A stretch of 60,445 nucleotides of DNA from JAUNSR01 sp036655755 (GTDB lineage: Bacteria > Bacteroidota > Bacteroidia > Bacteroidales > JAUNSR01). Each line of letters opens with the position of its first letter. Within the stretch, counting starts at the first letter, position 1. Location: the NCBI GenBank assembly GCA_036655755.1, contig JAVVPN010000007.1:1-60445 (forward strand), read 5' to 3'. A program made the position numbers and the translations under genes. Shown here piece by piece: positions 1 to 9,209 of the stretch. The notes under the pieces are model-generated. The model ran no database searches, had not been told where the DNA came from, and saw only the letters and a list, made by a program, of their open reading frames with translations.

Positions 1-1999
1 CGATATTTGAGAAAGGAACCAGAAGCATATTCATCGTCAATTCTTCAAAACAAGATTTATTTTTTTCTACTCGAAGCGTAAACGTATAAATACCCTCTGC
101 GTTCGAATCGAAAGGTGCCCCTGAAATAAGACCCGTAGAAGAAATGGTGAGTCCATCCGGTAAAGCTCCTGATACAATACTACAGTTCGTATATTCTCCT
201 TCAATTACAACTTGAAAAGAATAGTTTTGATAATAAAAAGCATTCGGACAACCATCTGATACGATGAAAATATCACAAGGGTTTCCATTAGATATAAAAA
301 TTGAATATTCTTTATGCTGTATGATATCGTTATCAGCTATCGTAATCGTAAAAGAGAATTGTCCCGATTCGGTAGGAACACCACTGAAAACGCCATCTTT
401 TGATAAAGTAATCCCAACAGGAAGTTGCCCATGTGTAAGTTGAAAATCTAATTTATGCTGTGCATTTACAGTTTCAATAGAACTATAATAGGGCTCACCA
501 ACTTTGCCATCGGGTAACTTATCGGTTTTTATCTGAAAGATACTAGAGTATACAACATAATAACAATCATAATTACCAACCAGAGGGAGAGTGTGATTGC
601 CCCCTTCCCCATTAAAAATAGTTGCTGAATTATTAAAATGGCCTGCTGTATAAATTTTATTAAAATCTTTTGACATAGTAACACTCCATGCTACTTCATG
701 CTGAGTTGCATCTACCGGCGTAATTGTCTTTTCTATTTGTTGTAATAAAAGCGTATTGCCATCATATTTTGCAAAGAACCCATCATGACCTTTGAATACA
801 TGATTAGAAGGAGTTCCCTTAGGATTCATATTTACGGAAGTTCCTGTTTTAACTCCATTCATATTTCCGGCAATAAGAATATTGTTATCCTTGTCTATAA
901 AAACAGATTTTAATTCGTCTCTGTTAGCTCCTCCGATTGAGAAACCATTTAGATATTCACCCTCAGAAGAAATCTTAATAACATAACCGTCAAAATTTCC
1001 TGAAAACGCAAAAGGCTCTTGACCTTCAAAAGCAACAGCGGCATTACTACTTCCTGCAACAACAATACATCCATTAGAGTCTGTTGCGATAGAGCGGGCA
1101 TCTATTCGCTTTGTGCCATTTGTTATTGTCCGGATCCATTGACATGTACCTTCCGGAGATATTTTTGTAATAAAAACATCATCAGCGGTTGTTTGACCTA
1201 GCTCGTTGGTCATTTCCTTATTATCTGTTCCGCAAATCATGATGGAGGTACCAAAACGACCTACCACCAAAATATTTTCTTTGGGATCAAGAGTTAAAGC
1301 CCAGCCGTAAGTTGGAACCGTCCCATTTTTCCCGGCAATAGCCCATTCACACGTTAAATCCTTGCCATACTTGGCTAGAAACATACCCGCCTCTTTCTCG
1401 TTTAATGAAATGGTTTTATTGTTTCCGAAAGAGGTATTTCCATTGGTAGCTCCTGTTACAATAATGTTATCTTGCTTATCTACAGCAACTGAATAACATA
1501 ATGAATTTCCTACCCCCTGAATAAGATTCGATGTTTTATATTCACCAGATGAATTAAAAACAACAACTACTCCATCAGTAGCACTCTTCGATTGTAAGGT
1601 TATATCTGTTCCGTCAATCGTAGCCAAACCTGATATCTGACCGGTTACAACAACATCTCCAGTTGATGTGATTGCCACACTCTCAAAACTATCAACACCC
1701 GAGCCACCAACACTACGAGCCCATAGAATATTCATGTATTGATCGTATTTTACCAATAGAGCATCTTTATTTCCTTTTCCTTTAATTGATATTTGATCAG
1801 AAAAAGAGATGTCTCCGCCTACCACTCCTACGATATAATAGTTTCCCTCTTTATCTGTTGTTGAAAAATAAGGTTCGTCTGCCGCCGCACTCCCAAAAGC
1901 TCCGGCTTTTTCAAACTTAGCTTCTTGAGCTTGGATAGTAAGCATTGATAGAAATGAGGTACAAAAGAGTACATATTTCAAGATATTTCTGTGTTTCAT
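1..1999 (-). CDS. Secreted beta-propeller repeat protein with Ig-like (He_PIG-type) domains, C-terminus beyond window
   Basis: The frame is open from an ATG at 1999 to the left edge, at least 666 codons, so the stop is outside the window. The protein starts MKHRNILKYVLFCTS and has a signal peptide ending near MLTIQAQ. Residues from about 30 to 430 consist of repeated blade-like units with motifs such as NIIVTGATNG, NILVVGRFG, GCIVVAGSSN and NILIAGNMNG, as in SBBP/beta-propeller lipoprotein families. Two Ig-like segments follow (LPVGITLSKDGVFSGVP and LPDGLTISSTGLISGAP), typical of He_PIG domains. It is the last visible gene of the SusCD/EEP locus, 48 bp after the EEP gene, and is probably co-transcribed. 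A surface or secreted adhesion/binding role is inferred; no catalytic motif is visible. A C-terminal sorting domain would lie outside the window. Confidence 0.8.
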   Translation of the reverse strand, partial: MKHRNILKYVLFCTSFLSMLTIQAQEAKFEKAGAFGSAAADEPYFSTTDKEGNYYIVGVVGGDISFSDQISIKGKGNKDALLVKYDQYMNILWARSVGGSGVDSFESVAITSTGDVVVTGQISGLATIDGTDITLQSKSATDGVVVVFNSSGEYKTSNLIQGVGNSLCYSVAVDKQDNIIVTGATNGNTSFGNNKTISLNEKEAGMFLAKYGKDLTCEWAIAGKNGTVPTYGWALTLDPKENILVVGRFGTSIMICGTDNKEMTNELGQTTADDVFITKISPEGTCQWIRTITNGTKRIDARSIATDSNGCIVVAGSSNAAVAFEGQEPFAFSGNFDGYVIKISSEGEYLNGFSIGGANRDELKSVFIDKDNNILIAGNMNGVKTGTSVNMNPKGTPSNHVFKGHDGFFAKYDGNTLLLQQIEKTITPVDATQHEVAWSVTMSKDFNKIYTAGHFNNSATIFNGEGGNHTLPLVGNYDCYYVVYSSIFQIKTDKLPDGKVGEPYYSSIETVNAQHKLDFQLTHGQLPVGITLSKDGVFSGVPTESGQFSFTITIADNDIIQHKEYSIFISNGNPCDIFIVSDGCPNAFYYQNYSFQVVIEGEYTNCSIVSGALPDGLTISSTGLISGAPFDSNAEGIYTFTLRVEKNKSCFEELTMNMLLVPFSNI

Positions 2000-2047
2000 G
2001 TTAGTCTTAATTTATTTATAAAAATTGGTTATTGATTTCTACGTGAT

Positions 2048-2797
2048 TTAGTTTTCTAATTCCAATACGACCATAATCGGGCTATGATCAGATAAGTTAA
2101 TATCAGAGAAAACTTTTTGCTCTATGATGGTCCATCTGGTTTCAGGATAATAAGCAATGTGATCGAATTTATTGCTAACGCCTAATATCCATTTTTTTGT
2201 TAATTCATTGATATGATCCGTTCCGATTCGCTTATTAAAATCACCTCCTAAAATAGACAGATTGTTGCCAGCGGGAAGCGCAGTAAGCTTTTTGATCTGG
2301 TTCATGCCATTCTCTTCATTTGACATATCTAAGTGCGTATTGATTATCTCAACTTCGCTATTGTCTGGCAAGGTGATCTTGACAATTCCCATACATCGTC
2401 TTTCCGTACCGATAAATTCATCAAATTGTACCCGGTGCGTTTCAGTCATAGGATATTTACTTAATATTCCGTTACCATATTTACCACTATAAACCTCAAT
2501 AGCAGGAAAGAAAGCACCTTGCAAACCAGTAAAATAGGCTAACTCGGTAAGCATATCAATGTTGTTATTAATTGGTCTTCCGGGGTTCGATTTACTTCTG
2601 TTTGTATAATATTCGACTTCCTGAAGAAGGACAATATCCGGATTTTGAGATTTTATAAAATCGCCTAGTTGTTTTGTTGTTGCATCATATCCGGCATGCA
2701 AGTTAAAAGCCATTACTTTTAGCCTTGTTTGAGCAAATAGTTCTGGAATTGAGAATACGGCAACAATAAATAATAATGTAATATATTTAAATTTCAT
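2048..2797 (-). CDS. Secreted endonuclease/exonuclease/phosphatase (EEP) family hydrolase
   Basis: A 249-aa protein with an N-terminal signal peptide (hydrophobic residues 5-20, ending PELFAQ). It shows the complete EEP/DNase I-like signature: N32 in FNLHAGYD, E60 in LLQEVE, H155 in INTHLD, D186 and N188 in GGDFN, D212 in FDHI, and D237-H238 in LSDHSP. The family cleaves phosphodiesters or phosphomonoesters (DNase, sphingomyelinase, inositol-phosphate phosphatase) with Mg2+; the substrate cannot be told from the sequence. It is exported, downstream of a degenerate paralogue and of SusC/SusD, so it probably works on a phosphate-containing extracellular or periplasmic ligand. Its start codon is directly preceded by copy 1 of the dispersed leader element. 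Confidence 0.88.
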   Translation of the reverse strand: MKFKYITLLFIVAVFSIPELFAQTRLKVMAFNLHAGYDATTKQLGDFIKSQNPDIVLLQEVEYYTNRSKSNPGRPINNNIDMLTELAYFTGLQGAFFPAIEVYSGKYGNGILSKYPMTETHRVQFDEFIGTERRCMGIVKITLPDNSEVEIINTHLDMSNEENGMNQIKKLTALPAGNNLSILGGDFNKRIGTDHINELTKKWILGVSNKFDHIAYYPETRWTIIEQKVFSDINLSDHSPIMVVLELEN

Positions 2798-2908
2798 TTG
2801 TGTATAATTTAATTTTTAACCATAGGGTACAAATGCGCCATTTATATACCTTAATGTTGGGTATCTCAACTTTAGGTGAGTGATGGCGATTTCATTTGTA
2901 TATAATTT
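2791..2908 (-). repeat. Start-codon leader element, copy 1 (upstream of EEP gene)
   Basis: The sense strand is the minus strand. A 78-bp core (2811-2888) is bounded by imperfect direct repeats of 20 bp (2889-2908 and 2791-2810, 19 of 20 identical), each containing AAATG. The second repeat holds the real EEP start. The core shows an outer stem CGCCAT/ATGGCG, extended by AAAT/ATTT with one bulged C, and encloses two hairpins: CTCACC-TAAA-GTTGAG with one mismatch, and ATACC/GGTAT. The upstream repeat creates a tiny ORF at 2895-2872, MKSPSLT, stop. The distance from this upstream ATG to the gene ATG is 98 bp. Confidence 0.85.
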
Positions 2909-2952
2909 ATAATAAAATATGAATACTAATTTTCTACCTGATAATCGAAATA

Positions 2953-3765
2953 TTATCTTAACCCTACACGAATCAGGAGAGCTTTATGATCCGATAAAGA
3001 TTCATCGCCCAAAATATTCACTCCTTGAGTACCCCATTTTTGAGAAAGAGGTGTCAGGATAAAATCATATCGTTCAGTCGGATTGTTTGCCGGATAAGTA
3101 GAGCCAGTATTAAACTTACAGGAGAAGCGGAATTTCTTTTTTAATATTTCGAGCACCTCGCTATCTCTACCGGCATGTATAGAGGCAGAAACGACAAATG
3201 GATAATTGATGGAAGAAACATATTCACAAAGAGATTTTGCTTGTTGTACACGCGATTGCTCGCTCTCTCGGTCAAACTGGCAAGTGGCAATCGTAATCTT
3301 ATCCCCAGATTCTAAAACATGCCCAAAGGTGGATAAAATAAGATTGTTGTTTAACGTAACTTTCGAAGTACCAACAAAATGGCCTTTTGTGATTATCCCA
3401 ACTCCGTAATATTTGTCGTCCGCTGTTTCAATTGCAGTAAATAAGCCTTGTCGACGCAATCCGTTTTTGCTGATTTGGTAAGCTATATCTGTTACGATAT
3501 CGGACGAGGAGCGACTATACTCAACATCCTGTAATGTAATGATATCCGGACTACTTTCAAGAATGCATTTAGTAATTTTATCGCTTGAATAAGATCCGGA
3601 AGTTATTCCTTTGTCGGCACTAAGAGAAAGTAATGAAAATGATTTTTCAGGCGCTAATATGACTGTTTTATTCTCATCCGGATTTGCATGAGGATCTGTA
3701 ATGTCATTCGAATTGCAGGATGTTATTAATATTAATAATCCCCCCAAACATATACTTTTAATCAT
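2953..3765 (-). CDS. Lipoprotein of EEP fold with lost catalytic residues
   Basis: The start was chosen at 3765 because MIKSICLGGLLILITSC gives a textbook lipoprotein signal with Cys17; the frame can be extended to 3852 but this adds an implausible 29-residue polar leader. The protein is about 270 aa and collinear with the neighbouring EEP protein: SPDIITLQDVEYS corresponds to NPDIVLLQEVEYY, and SLSDHKALLIRV to NLSDHSPIMVVL. However QEVE is QDVE, INTHLD is ATCQFD, and GGDFN is replaced by SASIHAG. The general-base His and the GDxN Asp/Asn are therefore missing, while RYDFI and SDH remain. It is likely a lipid-anchored non-catalytic paralogue, perhaps a ligand-binding surface protein of the SusCD locus. 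Calling it a pseudoenzyme is inference from these replacements. Confidence 0.72.
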   Translation of the reverse strand: MIKSICLGGLLILITSCNSNDITDPHANPDENKTVILAPEKSFSLLSLSADKGITSGSYSSDKITKCILESSPDIITLQDVEYSRSSSDIVTDIAYQISKNGLRRQGLFTAIETADDKYYGVGIITKGHFVGTSKVTLNNNLILSTFGHVLESGDKITIATCQFDRESEQSRVQQAKSLCEYVSSINYPFVVSASIHAGRDSEVLEILKKKFRFSCKFNTGSTYPANNPTERYDFILTPLSQKWGTQGVNILGDESLSDHKALLIRVGLR

Positions 3766-3861
3766 TTGAATGCTATTTTTAGTTTTTAGGTGAATCCCCA
3801 GCTTGGAGTTATCCATAGCAGAGGATTCAATCTGAAATATTCTTGCTATCATTATTTTAAA

Positions 3862-5520
3862 TTACCACCCAGAATTGTTGGGTAATAAGTTAGGATTTCG
3901 TTCTGTTTGAATGAAAGGAATCGGCCAGAGGTAATGCTTATTTTCATCAAAGATCCGACCCGTCATAATAATGAGATTTCCTTTTTCATCTGTCGGAATA
4001 TCTTTTACATATTTATACTCCTCTGCTGGAACTGTATTTTTTCTTATGCCTTTCGTATCTTCTCCTAGTCGATACCCCTCTCTCCAACGAAGAATATCAA
4101 AATAGCGTTCTCCTTCTAGGGCTAACTCTACTCGACGCTCTCTTCGGATCTCTGTCTGGAGATCTAATCCATATCGTGATAATTCAGCTAAAATCATTAA
4201 AGGAGCACCTACTCTAGCTCTTAACTTATTGATGGAATAATCTATATCCTGTTGAGAGATAGCATCCCCTCTCATTTGTTTTGCTTCGATCCAGTTTAGA
4301 AGCACTTCGGCATAACGCATCAACGGAATATCATTGTCATCTTTATTGTATTTGCCGACAAAACTAATTTCTGTGAATTTTGAAAAATACCAACCACTTG
4401 GAGTCCGACAACTAGTTGCCGTATTGGCAAACTTAGGCTGTTTATATATTGTCTGCCCCGGGAAGCCGCCCCATTTTGCGCCAGGTTTCAAGACGGTCTG
4501 AGAAAGGCGTGGATCGCGATTATTAAAAATAGCATCATGCGTATTTTCTCGATAACGACTTGAAGGATGAGTGATAGGCAGATTATTGCATAAATAAGAG
4601 TCCATTAAAGAGCGAGTAGGTGCATATCGCGTTTCTTCATTTGGAACTTGCATTTCTCGACTTAAGTTATGGCTCGTTTTACCATCTACATTATAAATTC
4701 TAGTTACAATAAATTCCTTGTTTTCTTTATTTCGGGACGCTCGGCCTGCATGTGTAAAAATATATCCGTATGCGCTCTCCGGATCATTACCTGTGTATAA
4801 GGTATGGTACCCTGCTTCAATTACTTTTTGTGCTGATTCGACTGATTTATCCCATTTTTCATGATACAAGGCAAAACGGGAGCAAAAAGCCCAAGCCGCC
4901 TCTTTTGTTGGCCGTCCGAATTCTTTTTCAGATAAATCCTTTGCATAAGGTAGGTTTTCTGCGGCAGCCTCCAGTTCAACTATAATCCAGTCAATCAGTA
5001 TTTTCTTATCTGTTCTTTTGCCGTAAAGTTCTGGAGCACTAATATCGAGAGTCTTGGTAATTAACTGTACATCTCCAAAGAAATTAACTAAATAGATATA
5101 ATTATATGCACGCATAAACCGAGCCTCAGCAGCATATCTTTCTCTGACTTTTTCTGAAACCTTCGTTGCCTGATTGTAATTTTCGAGAAAGTGATTACAA
5201 CGACGGATACCGTCATATCTTACAGCCCACTCGGAATTTATAACTCCTTGATCACTTGTAAAATGACCACTCCCGATTGTTTTATAACTAGCATTTCGTT
5301 CACGATATGCATTATCCCCCATAAGCTCCATATCGATTATCTGCTCTTTTTTACGTAGATAGTTAATACAAGCATTTGAGGCTAGAATGAGATGTTCTTC
5401 TGTCTGCCAATAAGTTTTATCAGTTAATTCATCCAAAGGAATTCTATTCAGGAAAGAGTCATTACAAGAGCAAAGTAAAACAGCTAGTGTAATAATTAAT
5501 ATATTGTATGTAGTTTTCAT
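3862..5520 (-). CDS. SusD/RagB family outer-membrane nutrient-binding lipoprotein
   Basis: A 552-aa SusD homologue. The start is the ATG at 5520, not the upstream TTG at 5529, because MKTTYNILIITLAVLLCSC gives a lipobox with Cys19. The N-terminal SusD-like part includes SFLNRIPLDELTDKTYW and the TPR-rich segment RYAAEARFMRAYNYIYLVNFFGDVQLI. The C-terminal RagB/SusD signature is MRYAEVLLNWIEAK followed by RRERRVELALEGERYFDILRW. It forms the lid of the SusC transporter encoded 19 bp upstream. Expression is probably driven from the susC promoter by the ECF sigma factor of this locus. The nearby EEP proteins suggest a phosphate-bearing ligand, but this is inference. Confidence 0.95.
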   Translation of the reverse strand: MKTTYNILIITLAVLLCSCNDSFLNRIPLDELTDKTYWQTEEHLILASNACINYLRKKEQIIDMELMGDNAYRERNASYKTIGSGHFTSDQGVINSEWAVRYDGIRRCNHFLENYNQATKVSEKVRERYAAEARFMRAYNYIYLVNFFGDVQLITKTLDISAPELYGKRTDKKILIDWIIVELEAAAENLPYAKDLSEKEFGRPTKEAAWAFCSRFALYHEKWDKSVESAQKVIEAGYHTLYTGNDPESAYGYIFTHAGRASRNKENKEFIVTRIYNVDGKTSHNLSREMQVPNEETRYAPTRSLMDSYLCNNLPITHPSSRYRENTHDAIFNNRDPRLSQTVLKPGAKWGGFPGQTIYKQPKFANTATSCRTPSGWYFSKFTEISFVGKYNKDDNDIPLMRYAEVLLNWIEAKQMRGDAISQQDIDYSINKLRARVGAPLMILAELSRYGLDLQTEIRRERRVELALEGERYFDILRWREGYRLGEDTKGIRKNTVPAEEYKYVKDIPTDEKGNLIIMTGRIFDENKHYLWPIPFIQTERNPNLLPNNSGW

Positions 5521-5539
5521 TATTATCAATTCTTTTTTA

Positions 5540-8500
5540 TTATCTGAATGTGACGCTTAATCCGAAAGAATAAGATGCAGTTACCGGATAATATCCTCCC
5601 TCGCTAACAGGGACTTCCGGGTCATATGATGAGAAAAAATCAGAAATTGTTAACAGATTCTCTCCGGAAAAATAAAAACGGCACTTATCAATAAAAATTT
5701 TCCTCAAAAAACCCTTTGTAGGAATAGAATATCCTACCTGTATATTTTTTAAACGCATATAAGAGGCATCTTCAAGCCAAATAGAGGAAAATGTATTTTG
5801 ATTATAATTTTCGTTATATGTAAATCTTGGATAAGATGCATTTTCGTTCGGATTATTCAACGTCCACCGGTTTAAATGTTCTTTCTGAGGATAATTAGCG
5901 ATATCCATAAAAGCATGTCTTCCTGTTCCGTTAATAAATCCGTCACACTTTCCTACACCTTGAATCATTGCTTGGAAGTCAATATTCTTCCAACTACCAT
6001 TCAACCCAATCGTGTATGTAAAACGAGGAATCGGACTTCCCAAATAAGTACGATCGCCAACTGCTGTTATTCCGTTTTTACCATCCAAATCCTTATATTT
6101 GATATCGCCCGGCTGCACTTTCGATTTATATTCGGCAATCACCGGTACCCCCTCTTTCAAAATATAAGTATTGTTTCCTACTTGATACTCGAAATCGTCA
6201 ATAGAGTACAAACCATCGGCTACATATCCCCAGAAAGAATCAATAGGATAACCTACTGCTCTGATTTGGTTTCCACTAAAGTCATCGGCTGTATTTCCCA
6301 CACTGACAACTTTGTTTTTCACATCTGACAAGCTGAAGTTTACACCATATTTAAAATCCTTGCCAATATTATCTTGCCATGCTAAGGATAACTCCCATCC
6401 TTTGTTTTGTACTTTTCCGGCATTTTGATAAGGTTCGCTGACGCCAAGCACATCCGGCAACTTTACCTTCAATAAAATGCCATCGGTATTTTTAATAAAA
6501 TAATCGGCAGTCAGAACTAATCGATTATTAAACATTCCATAATCAAGCCCAATATTCGACATATGAATCGTTTCCCATGTCAAGCGATTATTGGAAGCAC
6601 TATTTTGCTGCATTGACGATGTAATCTCTCCTCCGATAGGCATTCCCCCGAAACTGGATTCAATTGTCGACATATAAGGATAAAGAGATGCCGTATATTG
6701 ATTACCTAATGTTCCATACGAAATACGGAATTTGAGGTTATCAAGCCATTCTTTAGTATTTTCCATAAATTTTTCTTCTGAGATACGCCATGCAAAAGAG
6801 GCTGAAGGGAAACATCCGGCCCGATTATTTTTATGAAAACGAGATGACAAATCATACCGAATATTAAACTCTGCCAGATATCGATCCGAATAGTTATAAT
6901 TTAAACGTCCAAAACCAGAGCGGATAGCCCAATGAGTATCGCTACCATCATTGGTTTGATTATTTGTTCCGGCATCAATCACTGGAAGACTTTCGGAAAC
7001 AAGATCTTCTCTTTTTGCATTCATAACCTGGTTGAGCTGCCATTCTTGTGAAAATCCGGCCATTAAATGTATCGAATGCTTGTTGAACTCTTTTTCATAA
7101 TCAGCCTGAGCCATCAGATTCTGATAACGTTGTGCAACATCTCGCTGAGCAAAGTAGCTTGTATTTGAGGAAAAAGCTAATGGTATTTGGGTTCCGGGCT
7201 GGAAATGCTGAATAATATTACGTTGATTTTTACGTAATATATTTTCTAAACGAGTTGCATATTGGATTTTCGCACTCAGGCCATTTATAATACGAACTTC
7301 AGCATTCATATTCAAAGTAGTTTGTTGCGATCTGTAATTTGTAAACCCTCCATCGGTAGCAATCGCCAATGGATTAGCAGAACTCCCGCCGTATCCCCAT
7401 TGATTATCGGTAAAACGGACAGGCACCAATGGTGAGCTTCGTAAGGCTTGATAAAAAAGCCCCCCATCCCCTGAATCACTCGATGTCGGTGTCCAGTTAT
7501 CCAACTCAGAATAACTAAAATTTCCTTCTAAATTGATACGATCAAATNNNNNNNNNNCTCCGAGTTTACTTTCATTCTTATGTTATTACGTGCAGAATGA
7601 TAAGCGTCACCTACGGCAAGACCAGAGGTCGATAAATAGCCGTAAGACATGTAATATCCTAATGATTTACTACCTCCGTTTAAACTGACATTATGTCCTT
7701 GCTGAGGTGCATATGGTTTATATATCTCGTCAATCCAATTTGTGTTTGCCCGATAATTGGGATTAGTACCATTCTGTACGGCATCTACATCTTCTTGGGT
7801 ATATCCCCAGCCCTTTTTGACATTGGAGGTCGCTTCTTTTAACAACGTCAGGTACTGAACAGCATCCAATACTTCAGGTTTAGCCGTAGGTGTTTGAAGA
7901 GCAAAATACCCCGAATAATTAACCGTCGTTTTTACATCCTTTGAAGCTTTTTTCGTTGTTACGAGAATAACACCATTTGCAGCTCGGGAACCATAAATGG
8001 AGGATGAGGCCGCATCTTTCAATACAGATACCGATTCAATATCATCCGGATTAAGGGTATTCATATTTCCTTCCACCCCATCAATCAAAATAAGCGGATT
8101 AGAATTGTTTAGGGTCCCTATTCCTCTGATCCGAATAGAAACATTGTTATCGCCAGGACGACTGGTTGAATTAATAATAGTTACACCCGGCAACGAACCT
8201 TGCAATCCACTTGCTACGTTTGAAATAGGACGTGCTTCAAGCGCTTTACCTCCTACTGAGACAACCGAACCTGTTAAGTTTACTTTTTTCTGAGAACCGT
8301 ATCCTACGACTACGACCTCTTCTATCATTTTTGCATCTTCAAGTAATGTGATCTTTATATCAGATTCGTTTTTTACGACAAACTCCTTAGCTTGATATCC
8401 AATATAAGATATTTTCAAGGCTGTATTAAGATCCAGATTATCTAACGAAAAATTACCATCATAATCCGTTATTGTCCCCTCAGAAGTTTCTGCTACAATT

Positions 8501-8904
8501 ATACTGGCCCCTATAATAGGTTCTCCATTTATATCCTGTATATTCCCTGAAACTTTTCGGATTTTCTTTTTAGAAGTCTCTTTATTTAAAAGTACGATTG
8601 TATTGTTTTCTAAACGATATGTAATTTCGGTACCTTTTAATAATAGTGACATCGTTTTTTCTAAGGATGCATTATTAACTTGAATGGATACTGACTTATT
8701 TAATCCGGCCAAATTCTCATTGTAAAAAAATTTATACGGATAGTTTTTTTCTATTATTTTAATTGCATTTTTAATACTCAAATCTTTTAGATCAATCGTG
8801 ATTTGAGCGAATAAGGTACTCGAAAAACAAGCTAAAAAGACTAAAGTGCTCAATCCTCTCTTTCGTAAACGCCAAAAGGATGTTTTCATAGGAATCGATT
8901 TCAT
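5540..8904 (-). CDS. SusC/RagA-type TonB-dependent transporter with STN domain (interrupted by 10-N gap)
   Basis: A single SusC gene appears as two open frames only because of ten Ns at 7548-7557. The 5' part (7558-8904) has a signal peptide and then an STN secretin/TonB N-terminal domain (about residues 35-105: IDLKDLSIKNAIKIIEKNY). This is followed by a carboxypeptidase-regulatory-like domain (VSGNIQDINGEPIIGASIIV), the TonB box region EEVVVVGYG and the plug (RIRGIGTLNNSNPLILIDGV). The 3' part (5540-7547) is the beta-barrel, ending SYSFGLSVTFR, and is open right up to the gap. The sequence on either side (NIRMKVNSE and FDRINLEGNFSYSE) fits a loss of only a few residues. The STN domain indicates signalling to the FecR/ECF pair just upstream. 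Confidence 0.93.
7548..7557. other. Assembly gap (10 N) inside susC
   Basis: Ten Ns, probably a scaffolding placeholder. The flanking SusC reading frames are both intact up to the Ns, so the break is an assembly matter and not evidence of a pseudogene. Confidence 0.95.
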
Positions 8905-9120
8905 ATATTATATGTTAGTATGATTAAAATTATTAGAGAACGACACATTGTTTTATTTTTTTATAAACATAATGCTGTAAAAGTTTAATTTGTATATTTC
9001 CTATACAGCTTTCAAAGGACGACCATCCAATCGATATCATAAAATTAACATTAATTCACTTATTCCGTTTTAAAGTAAAGTTTTATAGGGGCTAAAAAGG
9101 GGGCACTCCATTAATAAATG

Positions 9121-9193
9121 ATCCATTAATAAAAAGCTCATATAAAGGATTCTTTTAAAGAATTACCTTTATATGAGCTTTTTATTAATGGAT
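9121..9193. terminator. Very long hairpin between fecR and susC
   Basis: Perfect 28-bp arms (9121-9148 and 9166-9193) surround a 17-nt centre that is itself nearly self-complementary (ATTCTTT/AAAGAAT), so almost the whole 73 bp folds on itself. It starts 17 bp after the fecR stop on the minus strand and precedes the susC leader, so a bidirectional terminator or mRNA-stabilising structure is the simplest reading. The unit TTAATGGAT recurs beside it (for example near 9211), and CCATTAATAAA is repeated at 9108. The rest of the 8905-9209 spacer is AT-rich and shows no TAnnTTTG box for susC, which fits ECF-sigma control. Confidence 0.7.
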
Positions 9194-9209
9194 AAATGAG
9201 AAAAATAAA

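Noticed and set aside
5540..7504. Separate 654-aa TonB receptor gene
   Set aside because: The frame continues upstream to the Ns and its apparent first codon is TTG; it is the 3' part of the SusC gene.
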